64,000 nt of DNA. Origin: Eurosta solidaginis (taxonomy: Eukaryota; Arthropoda; Insecta; Diptera; Tephritidae). The translations under genes were made by a program, and so were the position numbers. Positions within the stretch are counted from its first letter, which is position 1. Every line of letters starts with the position of its first letter. The notes below the pieces were generated by a model. The model saw only the letters and a program-made list of their open reading frames with translations. It made no database searches and was not told the origin of the DNA. The DNA lies in NCBI RefSeq assembly GCF_040869045.1, contig NC_090320.1, forward strand, positions 143,614,941 through 143,678,940. Direction: 5' to 3'. This document shows, in pieces, positions 46,244 to 57,450 of the stretch.

Positions 46244-46645
46244 GCGGTAAGGCGTAGACTACGAGACGCCCTTGGGCGTATACAGCAAGGAGCCACAAAA
46301 GGTTTATAAAAGTTACGAGGACTTCGGGTTTTGGGATCTAGCCCAGAACAACCTGTCCGATGCAACCATCCCTTGACAAGAGTATGACCGTCCTAAAAAG
46401 ATTCTTTTCCGGCAGACGCAGCAAAACCATTTCTCAGGACCGAGGTCAGGAGACGGACCCGGATTGGGTTCGATACCTTCCCGGAGCAAGAGAATATGGA
46501 GCAGTCCCGCTCCAAGGAGCTGCTGGGAGGATGACAATTTGTGGGAGGGACGCAACAAATTAAATGGGGTTACACTGAAATGACAGTCGGGAAAAATTCG
46601 GAGGCGGTACGGTACATAGAACCGACTACCTTGGGAAGCGGCATA
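46244..46645 (-). pseudogene. 2A non-LTR copy 2, 5' end (2A motif and PHD finger)
   Basis: This continues copy 2 upstream of the LTR insertion. The reading region 46657-46313 has REGIEPNPGPSPDLGPEK, then CCVCRKRIFLGRSYSC and a frame break. The 2A-like octapeptide is identical to copy 1, and the preceding hydrophobic segment (GAGLLHILLLR) is kept. The 5' end near 46645 matches the 5' end of copy 1 near 8962. Confidence 0.75.
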
Positions 46646-47230
46646 TTTCGTAATCAATGTTTATGGCATATGATATTCCGTAAATAACCGATGAAATTGT
46701 TTTTATTCCTTAGTATTTTTTTAATTAGATAAATGAAATAGAGTGTAACACTCTTCAATATAAAATGTTTTTGATTTCAGACGAAGCAGTTGCAATATCC
46801 GACGAAAGAGATGCTGACACCGATGAAGAAAATGATTATGAGGTAGGTCGCAATCGTTACATTGGAACAACTTTCTGTCTTTGTTTATCAAATTGGATGT
46901 GGTTCGAAAACGGTTTTGGTGTCGTAGGAAGTATGAATTAATAAATATACTTTTAACTTGGGTACCAACCTCGTAGGTAAAACAACATCGTAAGCTCAAT
47001 CTCAAGGTTTCAAAACACACGGATCTAACTGCATGATCAGTGGCCCAACTACCGACTTTGTAGCCGAATCATTGGTACCAAATTGGCTTTTAATTGGGTG
47101 TACAATCACCAGCCTTTAAGGATAATGGCATCCGGTTGCAAGGCAACTCGACCTTCAGTTCCTTTACTATTATATTCCAAGCATAAATAATTCGCTGCAG
47201 CAGTTCTGACGCTTGGGACACCGCCAGATA
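46646..47230. other. unassigned spacer
   Basis: Mostly AT-rich. 46780-46840 could be a small exon (acceptor tgatttcag, codons for EAVAISDERDADTDEENDYE, donor gaggtaggt), but nothing connects to it and I do not call a gene. Confidence 0.4.
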
Positions 47231-47232
47231 CA

Positions 47233-47487
47233 TGATACAATTCCGCAAATTTACAGGAGGGAGGGCGCAAAGGACGGTTGGTCATAGGCGCGGATGCAAA
47301 TGCCCACCACAATGCGTTGGGAGGAGCAGATACGAACAAGAGGGGCGAATCTCTATTTTGTTACATCCTGCAAACCAATTTGCAGATAGCCAACAGGGGA
47401 AATATCCCTACATACATTGGTCCAACATCCAGCAATGTCCTGGATATTACATTGAGCTGCGAGCGTGATATATCAAGGTATGATTAG
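47233..47487 (+). pseudogene. endonuclease fragment of the I-like element
   Basis: VIGADANAHHNALGGADTNK, then GESLFCYILQTNLQIANRGN and GPTSSNVLDITLSC, the central and late parts of an APE endonuclease (GDxNAHH and S...LDIT blocks). The N-terminal half is missing. SFSDHAYISF follows out of frame, with the catalytic His. Confidence 0.75.
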
Positions 47488-47947
47488 ATGGTGCCTGATA
47501 GACCATCCTTCTCCGACCATGCGTATATCAGCTTCAGGGGATGCTAAAGAGCGTAGAGAATTGAGAAACCTTTAGAAACCCTAGGTCAACGAACTGGACT
47601 AAATTCCAGAAAGAGGTAGAAACAAAACTGGGACAACCCAAAGAGGTTGTCAATGCGGAGGAACTGGAGGAGTCGAATGAATTCCTAACAAGGACGCTTA
47701 TGACTGTGTCGTATAACAAAGCTTGCCCTCTAAGAAGGTTCAGAGGAAAAGAAAAGCCGCCATGGTAGAGCAGTGAGCTGAGTCTTCTAAGAAACATGTA
47801 AAAAAATGTTTAAGCTAGCAGAGACCGCGGAAAGCGAAGCGTGTCGGGACGAGTGCAGGGATCTACAAGCGCGAAATTTCCAGGGCGAAGAGAATCTCAT
47901 GGAAAAGTTTCTTTACGGACATAGAGTGCTCCAGCGAAACAACACGG

Positions 47948-48790
47948 TTGAAAAAAGTGCAAGCAAGGGGAAGCATAGTCCAGGGACTAACAAAGAAAGA
48001 GAACGGGGAATGGTCACGTAATAGTGAGGAATCCCTTGTGGTGCTTTTCGACACACATTTCCCATCGGGAGATGGTTTAGAAGAGCCAGCAGACATCACT
48101 CACACTTCAATCACGGAGCGGGTAGTGCCGGGCTTGGTGACCGATACCAAGATCGAATGGGCAGTGAAGACGTTTTCCAAGTTTAAATGGCCGGGCCCAG
48201 ATGGTATGTTCCCGGCCATACTACAAGTTGCAAGTAGGGCGGTCATGGAATGGTTTAAAATAATATTCGATGCGTGCATAAGACTGAATCATGCACCGCA
48301 CTTTTGGAGAACTGCTCATGTAGCTTTCCTACCAAAGACGGGAGAGATAGGTCACGTGTATCCCAAAGACTATAGACCCATTAGTTTAACATCATTCTGC
48401 TCAAAACCTTGGGAGGCTGATAGATGTGTACATAAAGTCCAACGTGGATGGAAAGCTGCTCTTCACAACACAGCATGCGTACACCAAAGGCAAGTCGGTA
48501 GACACCGCATTGCATAGGGAAATCCCTGGAATATAAGGAATATACTCTCGGAGTCTTCCTGGACATTGCCGGTGCTTTCAATAATGTTTCTAAATGGGCG
48601 ATTATGGATGGTCTTAATTATATTAAATACATCCAGCCTTAAACAGATGGATCGGCTGCATGTGGACGCTGGTCATCAACCAACTGCTCAGGCGATTCGA
48701 TGAGGGACCCGTAAAACTTACGGCTTACGCAGATGACGTTGCAATTGTCATAATTCGAAAGTTTCTTCCAACTATTAGTTCTTTGATGGA
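47948..48790 (+). pseudogene. reverse transcriptase fragments of the I-like element
   Basis: 47948-48517 gives the N-terminal RT region (SKFKWPGPDGMFPAILQ, WRTAHVAFLPKTG, PKDYRPISLTSFC) before a frame break. Further on, TLGVFLDIAGAFNNVS and LTAYADDVAIVI mark the two catalytic motifs in different frames, much closer together than normal, so over 100 codons are lost between them. The YADD box itself is intact. Confidence 0.75.
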
Positions 48791-49015
48791 TCGGGCGCTT
48801 CAGGATATTCATGCCTGAGCATCTAGCATAGCATAGCATTAACAACTGCAACCAGGCTCGGTGCTTCGAGGCAGCTGAGCGCCGACCATACGGCCATAGT
48901 AGCATAGCGTCATCAATCACAAGACGAACAGACTACCTGATTCCCTATCTGCGCTTCGAGGGAGATCTTATGGCCACAATAGAGGTGGACGGTTGGCGCA
49001 AGGGTTCGCAAATGG

Positions 49016-49588
49016 CGGACGAGGCGATACATGTGTACCTACACAGATGGTTCCAAAGTAGTGGAAGGAGTACGGTCTGTGGTATACTGTGCTGACTCGG
49101 AAATAAACAGATCCTACAGGCTGCCGGATTACTGTAGCGTTTTCCAAGCGGAAATAATAGCCGTAACCAAAGCAGTAGAAAGCCTGGAAGAGAATAGCTT
49201 AAGCTGCAACCGTGTTAACTTTTATATTGACAGTAAAGAAGCAATTAAGGCAATAATCTCGCATAGAACAACATCTAAATGCGTGTTAGAGTGTAGGCAG
49301 TCTCTGCAGAGAATCGAGACTGGGAGAAGTATACATCTATACTGGGTCCCAGGACATATGAGAATAGATGGGAATGAAAAAGCGGATGAACTAGCTACGC
49401 AGGGCGCATCCCTTGAAGCTTGCTCCGTAGACGTCCCAATTAGACTGGGCGAGATTGAGGGAAGGCGAGAGGTGCACATGATCGACCAAGCGGGAAAGGT
49501 GTGGGTTCAAGCGCGGGGCTGCAAAGTGTCAAAGATTGTGTGTAGGTCTTACAAAGTTGCTTCTATCATTAAAAATAGAGGACTGTAG
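49016..49588 (+). pseudogene. RNase H domain of the I-like element
   Basis: The most intact part of the element, 185 codons. TYTDGSKVVEGV gives the first Asp, CSVFQAEIIAVTKAVE the Glu, VNFYIDSKEAIKAI the second Asp, and YWVPGHMRIDGNEKADELA the late His and Asp. All catalytic residues are present. It would remove RNA from the RNA-DNA hybrid during copying. The C-terminal CxxC region (CRKCGLEEETIEHVLCSW) follows in another frame near 49670-49730. Confidence 0.8.
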
Positions 49589-50136
49589 ACTCATGACGGG
49601 TATTCTGACTAGACACTGCCTTCTGGCGTGGCATGCATCTAAATTAGGCTTGGTCAGTGATAGCAGATGTAGGAAGTGCGGGTTGGAGGAGGAAACGATC
49701 GAGCACGTTCTGTGCTCGTGGCCTACGCTTTCCAGGCTAAGACTCCTGCTATTAGGAGTGATACAGCTGTCAGATCTAGAAAAAGAAAGTGGCTTAAGTC
49801 CTAGGAAGCATCTGGTATTTGCCAAGAGGACGGAGTTATTTTATAACATAGGTCCTGGTTTTTGATATGGTTTTTCAGTTTGGTAGTTAGAAACAAACTT
49901 CTGGTAATACTACGGACTCAATCAGTCTATGTGAGGTCCTTATGGACCGGCCAGTTCAACCTAACCTAACCTAACAAATTTAATACAAGTATTAGGGATG
50001 TTACCAACCTTTACTGAGCACCAGGATAACCTACATCACTATTAAGGGATCTGATTATAGAATAACTACTTCGACGTCATCTATAAAATATACATATTTA
50101 TTAAGCACGGTCACTAATCACATTTACCAGATCCGA

Positions 50137-50328
50137 TGTTGTTATAGCAGTGCTCTGCCCCATCCAATAGGTGCGACCACTCACAAATTGTCATAAATAT
50201 CCTCTAAATTAATAGTTTCAACAAGGGTGGACCAGAGTGAGAATAGTGTTAAAGGCGTTGGTTCCACATTGCAATTAAAGAAATGGTTGGTGTCATCTGG
50301 TGACACTTTGCAAGCAGGACATACATTA
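50137..50328 (-). mobile_element. 2A non-LTR family, third 3' fragment (part a)
   Basis: Matches the 3' untranslated part at 37225-37400 (agcagtgctctgccccatc, gggtggaccagagtgagaat, aggcgttggttccacattgc). Interrupted at 50328 by a DNA transposon and continued at 52993. Confidence 0.75.
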
Positions 50329-52992
50329 CACTGGTCAACAGTGATTTTGGTGCAGCTCTACTTGTAACCAAATTTGGTAGTACTCGCTACCCTGATAAAA
50401 ACTGTATACTTACTTTTTTAATGCTACGTACAGTTTTCTAGATAGGGTCAAGAACCCCTTTTTAAGAGGTTAAGGCATGTATGACCCCATAACTTTGTTT
50501 CTGTTTATTCTATCAACACAGTTTTGATGTCGTCGAAAAGAGTACATTTCGCCGATTCTATCAGTATACAAGTTGTTAATATATCTTCATAAACGTCAGA
50601 GAAATTATTGTTAAATTTTTTCATTTTTAATCACGGTTTTCTCGAATAATTGGTCAACCAGTGCATATGTAAATTATTTTAAAACAATCTATTAATTCTG
50701 TTTTCAAAGACATATAACTTTTTTATATCAGCGTAGATCTTCCTAATATATTCTATTTTAGTAAATTTTTAGTGTGAAAAAAAAATGTTTTGTTATTTAT
50801 TTTATTATTAACTTTTTATTTACATAAAAACTTTCGTTTACGTGATTTTCGTGAATGAGGTATGGCAAGACATCACGTTGCATTCCCCATGAGTAGTCAG
50901 CCATCATATGCTGATCCCATCGGCCTTGGTACCTCTCTTCCATAGTTTTTAGGTCCTGGTGAAACCGTTCGCCTTGCTCTTCGCTATAGGAACCAAGATT
51001 CTCCGGAAACTGGCCAAAGTGGCTGTGGAGATAATGGACTTAGATGGACATGTTACATCCTAAGTTCTTGTAATTCTCTAGCATGTTGTTAGCAATATCA
51101 GAGTAGTTACTTGACTTGTGATTTCCCAGAAAGTTCTTAGTAACTTCAACAAACGAATTCCACGCAAGCAGTTCCAAACTGGTCATTGAATTTGAAAAAT
51201 CAGTATCTTTTATCAACGTTCTTATCTGTGGGCCATCAAAAATACCCGCTTTTATTTTTTCTATGCTTAGCCTAGGAAATTTTGTCGTTATGTAAAGAAA
51301 ATATTGTAAATTTTTATCTATCGCCTTCACAAATTGTTTCATTAGACCCAGTTTAATGTGTAAGGGTGGCAAAATAATTGAATCTCTTGTAACTAAAGGT
51401 GGGTTTATCACATTCTGTTTTCCCATTTCCAACATCTCACGTACAGGCCAGTCCCTTTCTGTCCAGTGTTGGTGCTTGGCACGACTATCCCACAGGCAAT
51501 AAAAACATGGGCATTTGGTGTATCCACTTTGTTGTACTAACAAAAAGTTAACCATCTTATCAATTATGTTCGTTATACTTGGTTTTGTCTAAAACAAGTG
51601 CAATATTTTGATATTCTTCCTTTAATTTAGTTGAATGAGCAATGGGAATTGAACTATATTGGTTGCCATTGTGTGAAAGAACACACTTAAGGCCTCGTTT
51701 AGAGCCGTCTATGAAGAGACGCCATTCATTTGGGTGGTATTCTGAAAGACCCATTTTGAGAAGGAGGCCTTGCACATCTGAACAAAAAATATATCATTTT
51801 CCGAATTAAAAAATGGCATCAAGTCTTGCTCTCTTGTACGGTAGAGAGTCACTTTCGTACCTGTAGCCAACAAGTTTTTTTCTTTTAATCTAGAACTTCT
51901 GCAGATTCCTTAGATAATTCAAGATCCTTTATTAGATCGTTTAATTCTACTTGGGTAAAAGTTGTTGGCTCAGTAGACGCTATTTCTTCGATATCACTAT
52001 CGCTAGACACTTCACTATTCGATGATTCACGGGTAGAATAAAATGTTGTGCTTCCTCTGAATGTGGTAAAGGTCTCTTAGCGGATTGAACGTTTGGATAT
52101 ATCGTTTTTTTAACATTAACACCACGCATATCGACACAGCAAAAGTGGCTTCTTTTACCATTGACCCAGTGTCTCAAGTATTCACAGCACATTTTGCAAA
52201 CTATTCGAGGTATCCACGGCTTGTTTTTGTCTACAACTTGCAATTTAAAGTACAAAAAATAAACACTTTTTATAAAATCTGTTATACTTTTCCTGAATTT
52301 TTGGACTATGTATTCCCCACAAATGTAGCAAAACACATTTGGGTCATTGACACAACTACCTCGTGATGAAGACATGATACTGAAATTTTTTTATTTATTT
52401 ATAGAAAGGCACTAACACTTGAAACCCCGCTCCCGAAAGTACTAATTACAGAAAATTTAAAAAATACAGGGGAAGGAAAAAATTTTTATAAAATATAATT
52501 TTTTTTTTTCACAGTAGAAATGTACTAAAGTAGAAAGTCCCAGAAAGATCTACGCGGATATAAAAAAGTTAAATGTCTTTGAAAACAGAATTAATAGGAG
52601 ATTGTTTTAAAATAATTTACATATGCACTGTTTGGCAAATTATTCGAGAAAACCGTGATTAAAAATGAAAAAATTTTACAAAAAATTGAATTTCTCACAT
52701 TATTTTGGCAATTTCTCTGATGTTTGTGAAGACATATTAACAACTTTTATACTGATAGAAGTGGCGAAATGTACTCTTTTCAACGACATCAAAACTGTGT
52801 TGATAAACAGAAACAAAGTTATGGGGTCATACAGGCCTTAACCTCTTAAAAAGGGGTTCTTGACCCTATCTAGAAAACTGTACGTAGCATTAAAAAAGTA
52901 AGTATACAGTTTTTATCAGGGTAGCGAGTACTACCAAATTTGGTTACAAGTAGTGCTGCACCAAACCAAAACTCTTATTTTGTTGACCTGTG
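50329..52992 (-). mobile_element. CACTG-ended DNA transposon with ~430-bp inverted repeats
   Basis: It starts cactggtcaaca and ends tgttgacctgtg, with TTA directly repeated outside at 50326-50328 and 52993-52995. Removing it restores the flanking retroelement sequence (gcaggacatacattatgtatgcc). The left arm (50329-50765) and right arm (about 52525-52992) are inverted copies at high similarity, for example ttggtagtactcgctaccct and gaaccccttttt. CAC ends and a 3-bp duplication recall the CACTA and Academ types; the superfamily is unknown to me. The interior codes on the minus strand. Confidence 0.85.
50815..52375 (-). pseudogene. protein of the CACTG element, uncharacterised family
   Basis: From 52375: a Cys-pair domain (CYICGEYI ... 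CKMCCEYLRHW), then a jump by deletion to CCVDMRGVNVKK and SAKRPLPHSEE. Broken frames continue with TQVELNDLIKDLELSKESAE and TGTKVTLYRTREQDL. 51775-51560 reads EWRLFIDGSKRGLKCVLSHN; 51555-51040 reads SGYTKCPCFYCLWDSRAKHQ, PPLHIKLGLMKQFVKAIDK and GIFDGPQIRTLIKD. After a stop at 51040 it goes on with PENLGSYSEEQGERFHQDLK and MEERYQGRWDQHMMADYSW to about 50815. I recall this set of blocks from many unannotated arthropod and cnidarian proteins. A transposase role is inferred from its place between terminal inverted repeats. It has several frameshifts, one deletion and stops. Confidence 0.65.
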
Positions 52993-53230
52993 TTATGTAT
53001 GCCGGAGTCGATTCTGGAGTTTAACCTGTTGCAGTATCCGTACTTGAGCTAGAGTGAAGTGCGTCTTGTTTTCCTCTTATGTGAGTTCAGGGTTTTTAAA
53101 TTTAAGAACTGGGTTCGCTAGGCAAATCTTGGCATAGTTGTCCGATTGTTAACTGTTATCTACAAACGATAGGCATCTGCTTAACCACTATTTACTCTAC
53201 AGGAATACTTTGAGGTCACAATTCAGGAAT
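52993..53230 (-). mobile_element. 2A non-LTR family, third 3' fragment (part b)
   Basis: Continues 50137-50328 after the transposon: tgtatgccggagtcgattct, gagtttaacctgttgcagta and gagctagagtgaagtgcg match 37396-37475. It diverges toward 53230. Confidence 0.65.
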
Positions 53231-53650
53231 GTAATCAACCCTTTCCTTGACCGTGCGCAGAAGGATCTTTGAAATATTCATGCTGTATGTCAACTTTCCA
53301 AAGAAGAAGACTGCATTGCTCCAAAGGTAATGCTTTATTGTCTGATTCGACAGCTGAAGTGAACGCATTACTCCGAAGAGAATTCTTTATTGCCAACTTC
53401 AGCTTCATTAGGTATGCTTATTGTCAAAGCCAAAAGAAAAATCCAAAATGTGACATGAAACAACGACACCGCGATTCATCCGACTTTTCAAAGCAGGAGC
53501 TAATACCTCATTATAAGCATAATGCGATGCATTGTATCAGGTCGCAACTGGCTTGTCCTGCTCCTCGTGGTACAGCTTTATTGCCCATGGTAGGGTCCAA
53601 GCGATGCCGGTGCCCGCATTGTCCCCTTTCGAGTAAACACTTCCAGCTGA
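53231..53650. other. unassigned, open frame without known motif
   Basis: A 128-codon open frame (53269-53655, +) has several Cys and basic residues but no arrangement I recognise, and it is not repeated elsewhere in the window. I do not call it a gene. Confidence 0.4.
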
Positions 53651-53760
53651 TATAGCCTGATTAGTAAGCGTTAGTAATTAGATGACGCTAATTGGCTATG
53701 TAATACTTCAACCATCGTAGGAGTGCAGGGTTCGAATCCCACTCCCGGGAGAAAAGGCTT
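53651..53760 (+). repeat. tRNA-like SINE fragment
   Basis: gggttcgaatccc is a perfect pol III B box within gtgcagggttcgaatcccac and tcccgggag. An A-box-like tagcctgattagtaagcg lies 65 bases upstream. The spacing and stems do not make a full tRNA, so a tRNA-derived SINE is likelier. Confidence 0.5.
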
Positions 53761-54572
53761 TGAAGAGATTTAAAAAAGGTATAATCGAAACAGCTGTCGC
53801 CTTGTCCGTCCTGACATCACGTTTAAATTTTTCCCAAATTATTAAAGAAATTATATATAAGAAATTGCTTTAAATAAATGTTTTCATATATTTAAAGCAA
53901 TAAGGGTAATCCCCGCTTAAAAACTCATACAAATAGACAACATTGGTGTTAATTCGTTGTAGTTCTATAAATAGAACAAAGCAGCAACACCAAGCTTCTG
54001 TGAAACCGTCTTACCAACGCATAACTTTACCATATGATGCCATGCGAAGTGTGGACTATGAATAAAGAAAAATATGCAAAGAAGGCAATTGGGATAAGGT
54101 TTACAGCAACTAAGGCATGATGTGATTGAATGCGTTTATAACACTTCAACCATCGTAGGAGTGCAGGGTCGAATCCCACTCCCGGGAGAAAAGGCTTTGA
54201 AGAGATTTAAAAAAGGTATAATCGAAACAGCTACCGCCTTGTCCGTCCTGATGTCACGTAGTTTAAATTTTTTCCCAATTATTAAATAAATTATAGATTA
54301 AAGATTGCTTCAAATAAATGTTTTCATACATTTATAACAATAAGGGTAATCCCCGCTTAAAAACTCATACAAATAGACAACATTGGTGTTAATTCGTTGT
54401 AGTTCTATAACTAGAACAAAGCAACAACACCAAGTTTCTCTGAAACCGCCTTACCAACGCATATGATGCCATACGAAGTATGGACTATGAATAAAGAAAA
54501 ATATGCAAAGAAGGCAATTGGGATAAGGTTTACAACAACTAAGGCATGACGTGGCTGAATGCGTTTATAACA
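53706..54572 (+). repeat. two tandem units of 438 and 429 bp
   Basis: Unit A 53706-54143 and unit B 54144-54572 start cttcaaccatcgtaggagtg and end gaatgcgtttataaca. A third start (cttcaaccatcg) at 54573 breaks off after 12 bases. The B box is intact in unit A, while unit B has lost one T (gggtcgaatccc). The units are about 93-95 percent alike by eye. Confidence 0.8.
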
Positions 54573-55284
54573 CTTCAACCATCGCACTATGGTCTGGCGA
54601 GCACTGTTTGCTGGTCAAAACTCGAGGAGTTATCCGATTGTTTTGAAAATTGGCATACATGGGGTTTCGAGGTTTTTAATTTCGAATCTGATGTCAGAAT
54701 TTTAAAATTTAAAATGGCGGATCCAATGTGGCGGCCAATTTTATTAATATATCTGTTTTATTCAAAATTTTGTATAAATCCAGGGTTTTCGTAGTCTCTG
54801 ATCATCTTTCACCCAACTAAATTAGGGTGAGTCGAATTTTGTTTTTTTTTATTTACAAGTTATTTTCAAGGAACACAGAACGATAAAAGAAGCCAATCTG
54901 ATGTTTTCCATGTTTTCTATTAACCATTAACGTAAGTCATTTTAAGTACAGCCATTATTTTCCTAGTAACAATAATAACACTGTCTTATACAGTTTTGAA
55001 AAGTTCAAATACTCAGCTTTGAGATTATGCTACTCTTATTGAAAAAGATTGCGAAAATTATGAAAAAATTAAATATTTTCAGATGTGCTTCAAATAAAAC
55101 TTGTTTGGTTAGACATAAATTTCGAGATTATTTGTATTTGGATTATATTTGCACAATATTGTTTTAATTTATTCGAAACTACAAACATATTACAATAGAA
55201 AAATAGTAGTTATAGTAACAAAAATAATGCTGTAACATTTTAAATGAGTTTTTATATGTCATTTTCTAACCCTAAGCTATATAA
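54573..55284. other. unassigned AT-rich spacer
   Basis: Nothing beyond short accidental open frames. No repeat or RNA motif seen. Confidence 0.5.
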
Positions 55285-57117
55285 AAGTGCATCGAAGCTT
55301 GGATCGATATCGAAATTCTCTAGATCGCGCCCCTCTTCGTCTTGCTCGCGTTCATTACTTGGTAAATAGCTATCCGCACTGCTCAGCAAGGATCTTACTT
55401 CTGCTGGAAGTTGCATACGTGCCTTTTTTTTTGATCCGTCTGAAAAGACTTACGCTCGAAATCCGTGGGTCTGACGTATCCAAGGCTCTGCAAAATACGT
55501 CCCCAAGGTTAATAACTCGACTGTTTTTGCGAGCATGGTGCAGCTTATCGAATTTATAAAGTTTGTGTCTACTCTCTGATTCATCTTCCCCAAAATATCC
55601 AACTGGAAGTATCATGCTCTTAATAATTTGTTTGGAGTGAATAAGAACTTTGTGTACGGTAGCTGTCAGCGGGCACCAAGGATATTTTTGATACATGATT
55701 TCTGCTGTTCGGAAACAGAAACATTGTTAAAGTCTAGCAGAAGTTGGCATGACAAGCATGTCAGTATTATTTGTCAACACCAGTGATTTCTGCAAATATT
55801 TCATTATTCAAAAAAGCGCGTCGTGATGTGCTCCCGTCGTTTGTATTTCCAAACCCTCCAACTCTTGGTTTATCAACATGCAGTCCAAGTTTTTCCCAAA
55901 ACAAGTCTTGAATTTTCTTTTTGTTTCCTTCAACTATGCGCTTATCTGCTTCATTGCGAATTTGCCACTTTTTACGTCTTTTTTATAACTAAGATGAACA
56001 ACGAATTCAAAAAACCTTATCAAGCAATGTAAAGGACTTATTTCATATCGTTAACTGCCGGGATTTGGTTTGAACTTATCTGACGAGGGGTCTGTTATTT
56101 TTAAAAATTCTTTTGGAGTTGCACTGCATATCGGACAAGTTTGAGTTGACTTGGTTTCAGTTAATATATTTAAAACTTTTCCATCAATTGCTGTCAAATA
56201 AAACTTGCAATTAATTTGGAGTTTTTCTGAGTATCTATTGTAATTAGGACAGATTCCATTTCTTCGATTTCTTTTTTAATATTTTTATCTTCATTCAAGA
56301 TAACCCCTCTTGTTTCTTTTATATATTCTAATCCAGTGGGTTGTGGTGGTCGATTGCACCATAAAATGTTTCCAACTGCATCTTTTAAGCATAAAGGTGT
56401 AAACGTGGTAGCAAGGAGCGAAGTGTTCAATTGCGATGTTATTGATGAGGACGGAAATTTCTGTTTAAAGAGAGAATGACCCGTGCTACTATCAAACCCG
56501 TAACTGATAGTTAAATCAGCAACTAAAAACTCCCCTTTTTTGAACTCCATGGTTGCAATGATTACGTCCTTTTGTAACTCAACATTGCTTTCGCTTGTAT
56601 GCCTTATTAACACGTGTAACGAAACTTTTGCATAATTTTTTGTTACAGTGATTATCGCCGGTCGACACTCGCGCGTTTTGTTTAAAATCTCTTCATATGG
56701 CGGCTAAATGTAAGAATTTTGTCTATTATTTCCAAGCGCGTATTCATATACTCCTCCTTCGTGTGGTTATTGTCTAAAATGAAAGCTAAGGCTTCATTTC
56801 CAGACATCGGAATGGGAGATCTTTCGTTAAATTTATTTTCAACAACTTTTCTGAGTTTGGAAACATTTGAGGGATTTTGACAAACTGTCCTCAAAAGTAG
56901 CAGCTAAATCAACATTACCTCTTTTTACCACAGCCGTAGAAGTGGCACGAAGCATTAAACCTAGGTTGTTTTCTTGACATTCTGCTAGCTTTGCAGCTTG
57001 TCTTCTTTGGGATCGGTCTGATTTTTCATTGAAAACAAGTGGTTTGCGGGCCATTTTTGATATGGAGGTTAAAGAAAATGATTTCGGTTTTTTATTACAG
57101 CTTCCGTTTGAAGCCAA
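55285..57117 (-). pseudogene. RAG1/Transib-like transposase remnant
   Basis: One protein is scattered over several frames. Start near 57117 or 57051 (MARKPLVFNEKSDRSQRRQA); then NEALAFILDNNHTKEEYM; then PPYEEILNKTRECRPAIIT; then 56613-56194 with YGFDSSTGHSLFKQKF; then TQTCPICSATPKEF, SPLHCLIRFFEFVVHLSY and GLHVDKPRVGGFGNTNDGST; finally 55696-55370 with WCPLTATVHKVLIHSKQIIK, GYFGEDESESRHKL and LHHARKNSRVI. The last block parallels the RAG1 C-terminal core: the HK-x-L-x-H, the ES before a basic run with the catalytic-type Glu, AR, and TSDP. The CxxC matches the RAG1 zinc pair. Frameshifts and stops are many. No terminal repeats were found around it. Confidence 0.55.
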
Positions 57118-57450
57118 TCAGCGTTTTTTCTCAAAAAATGTTCGGGCTTTCTAAAACATTTCTCCCATCTCTCACTCATTTGCAGGCATATTATGCATAA
57201 GCGGAGCCATCCGCACAACTCCAACGGAGACTATGAATGTGATACTGAACCTACTACCCATAGATATAGTAGGCATTAAATATGCAGCATGTGCAGCTAT
57301 AGGGCTGAGGAAAATGGCCACATGGTCTCACTGCAACCATACTGAGATTTTAGACAGATTCTGCTTACCAGAGTGGAGAGATTTCTGCAAACCACATACC
57401 AATTTTAACAAGCGATAAACATCTCGTATCTCCCTGAGAGGGAGCAGTGG

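Larger units (their letters stand above)
47230..49975 (+). mobile_element. I-clade-like non-LTR retrotransposon with RNase H, degenerate
   Basis: In order on the plus strand: endonuclease fragment, RT fragments and RNase H, then an untranslated tail ending cctaacctaacctaac at 49975. The RNase H after RT points to the I/LOA/outcast group. The RT core is mostly deleted. Tail copies of the same kind end at 36032 and, more diverged, at 58880. Confidence 0.75.

Noticed and set aside
46780..46840. A small host or Helentron exon with acceptor and donor consensus
   Set aside because: No neighbouring exon continues the frame and the peptide is low complexity.
53269..53655. A possible host gene with Cys-rich C-terminus
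   Set aside because: No known domain, no splice context, and it runs into repeat sequence.
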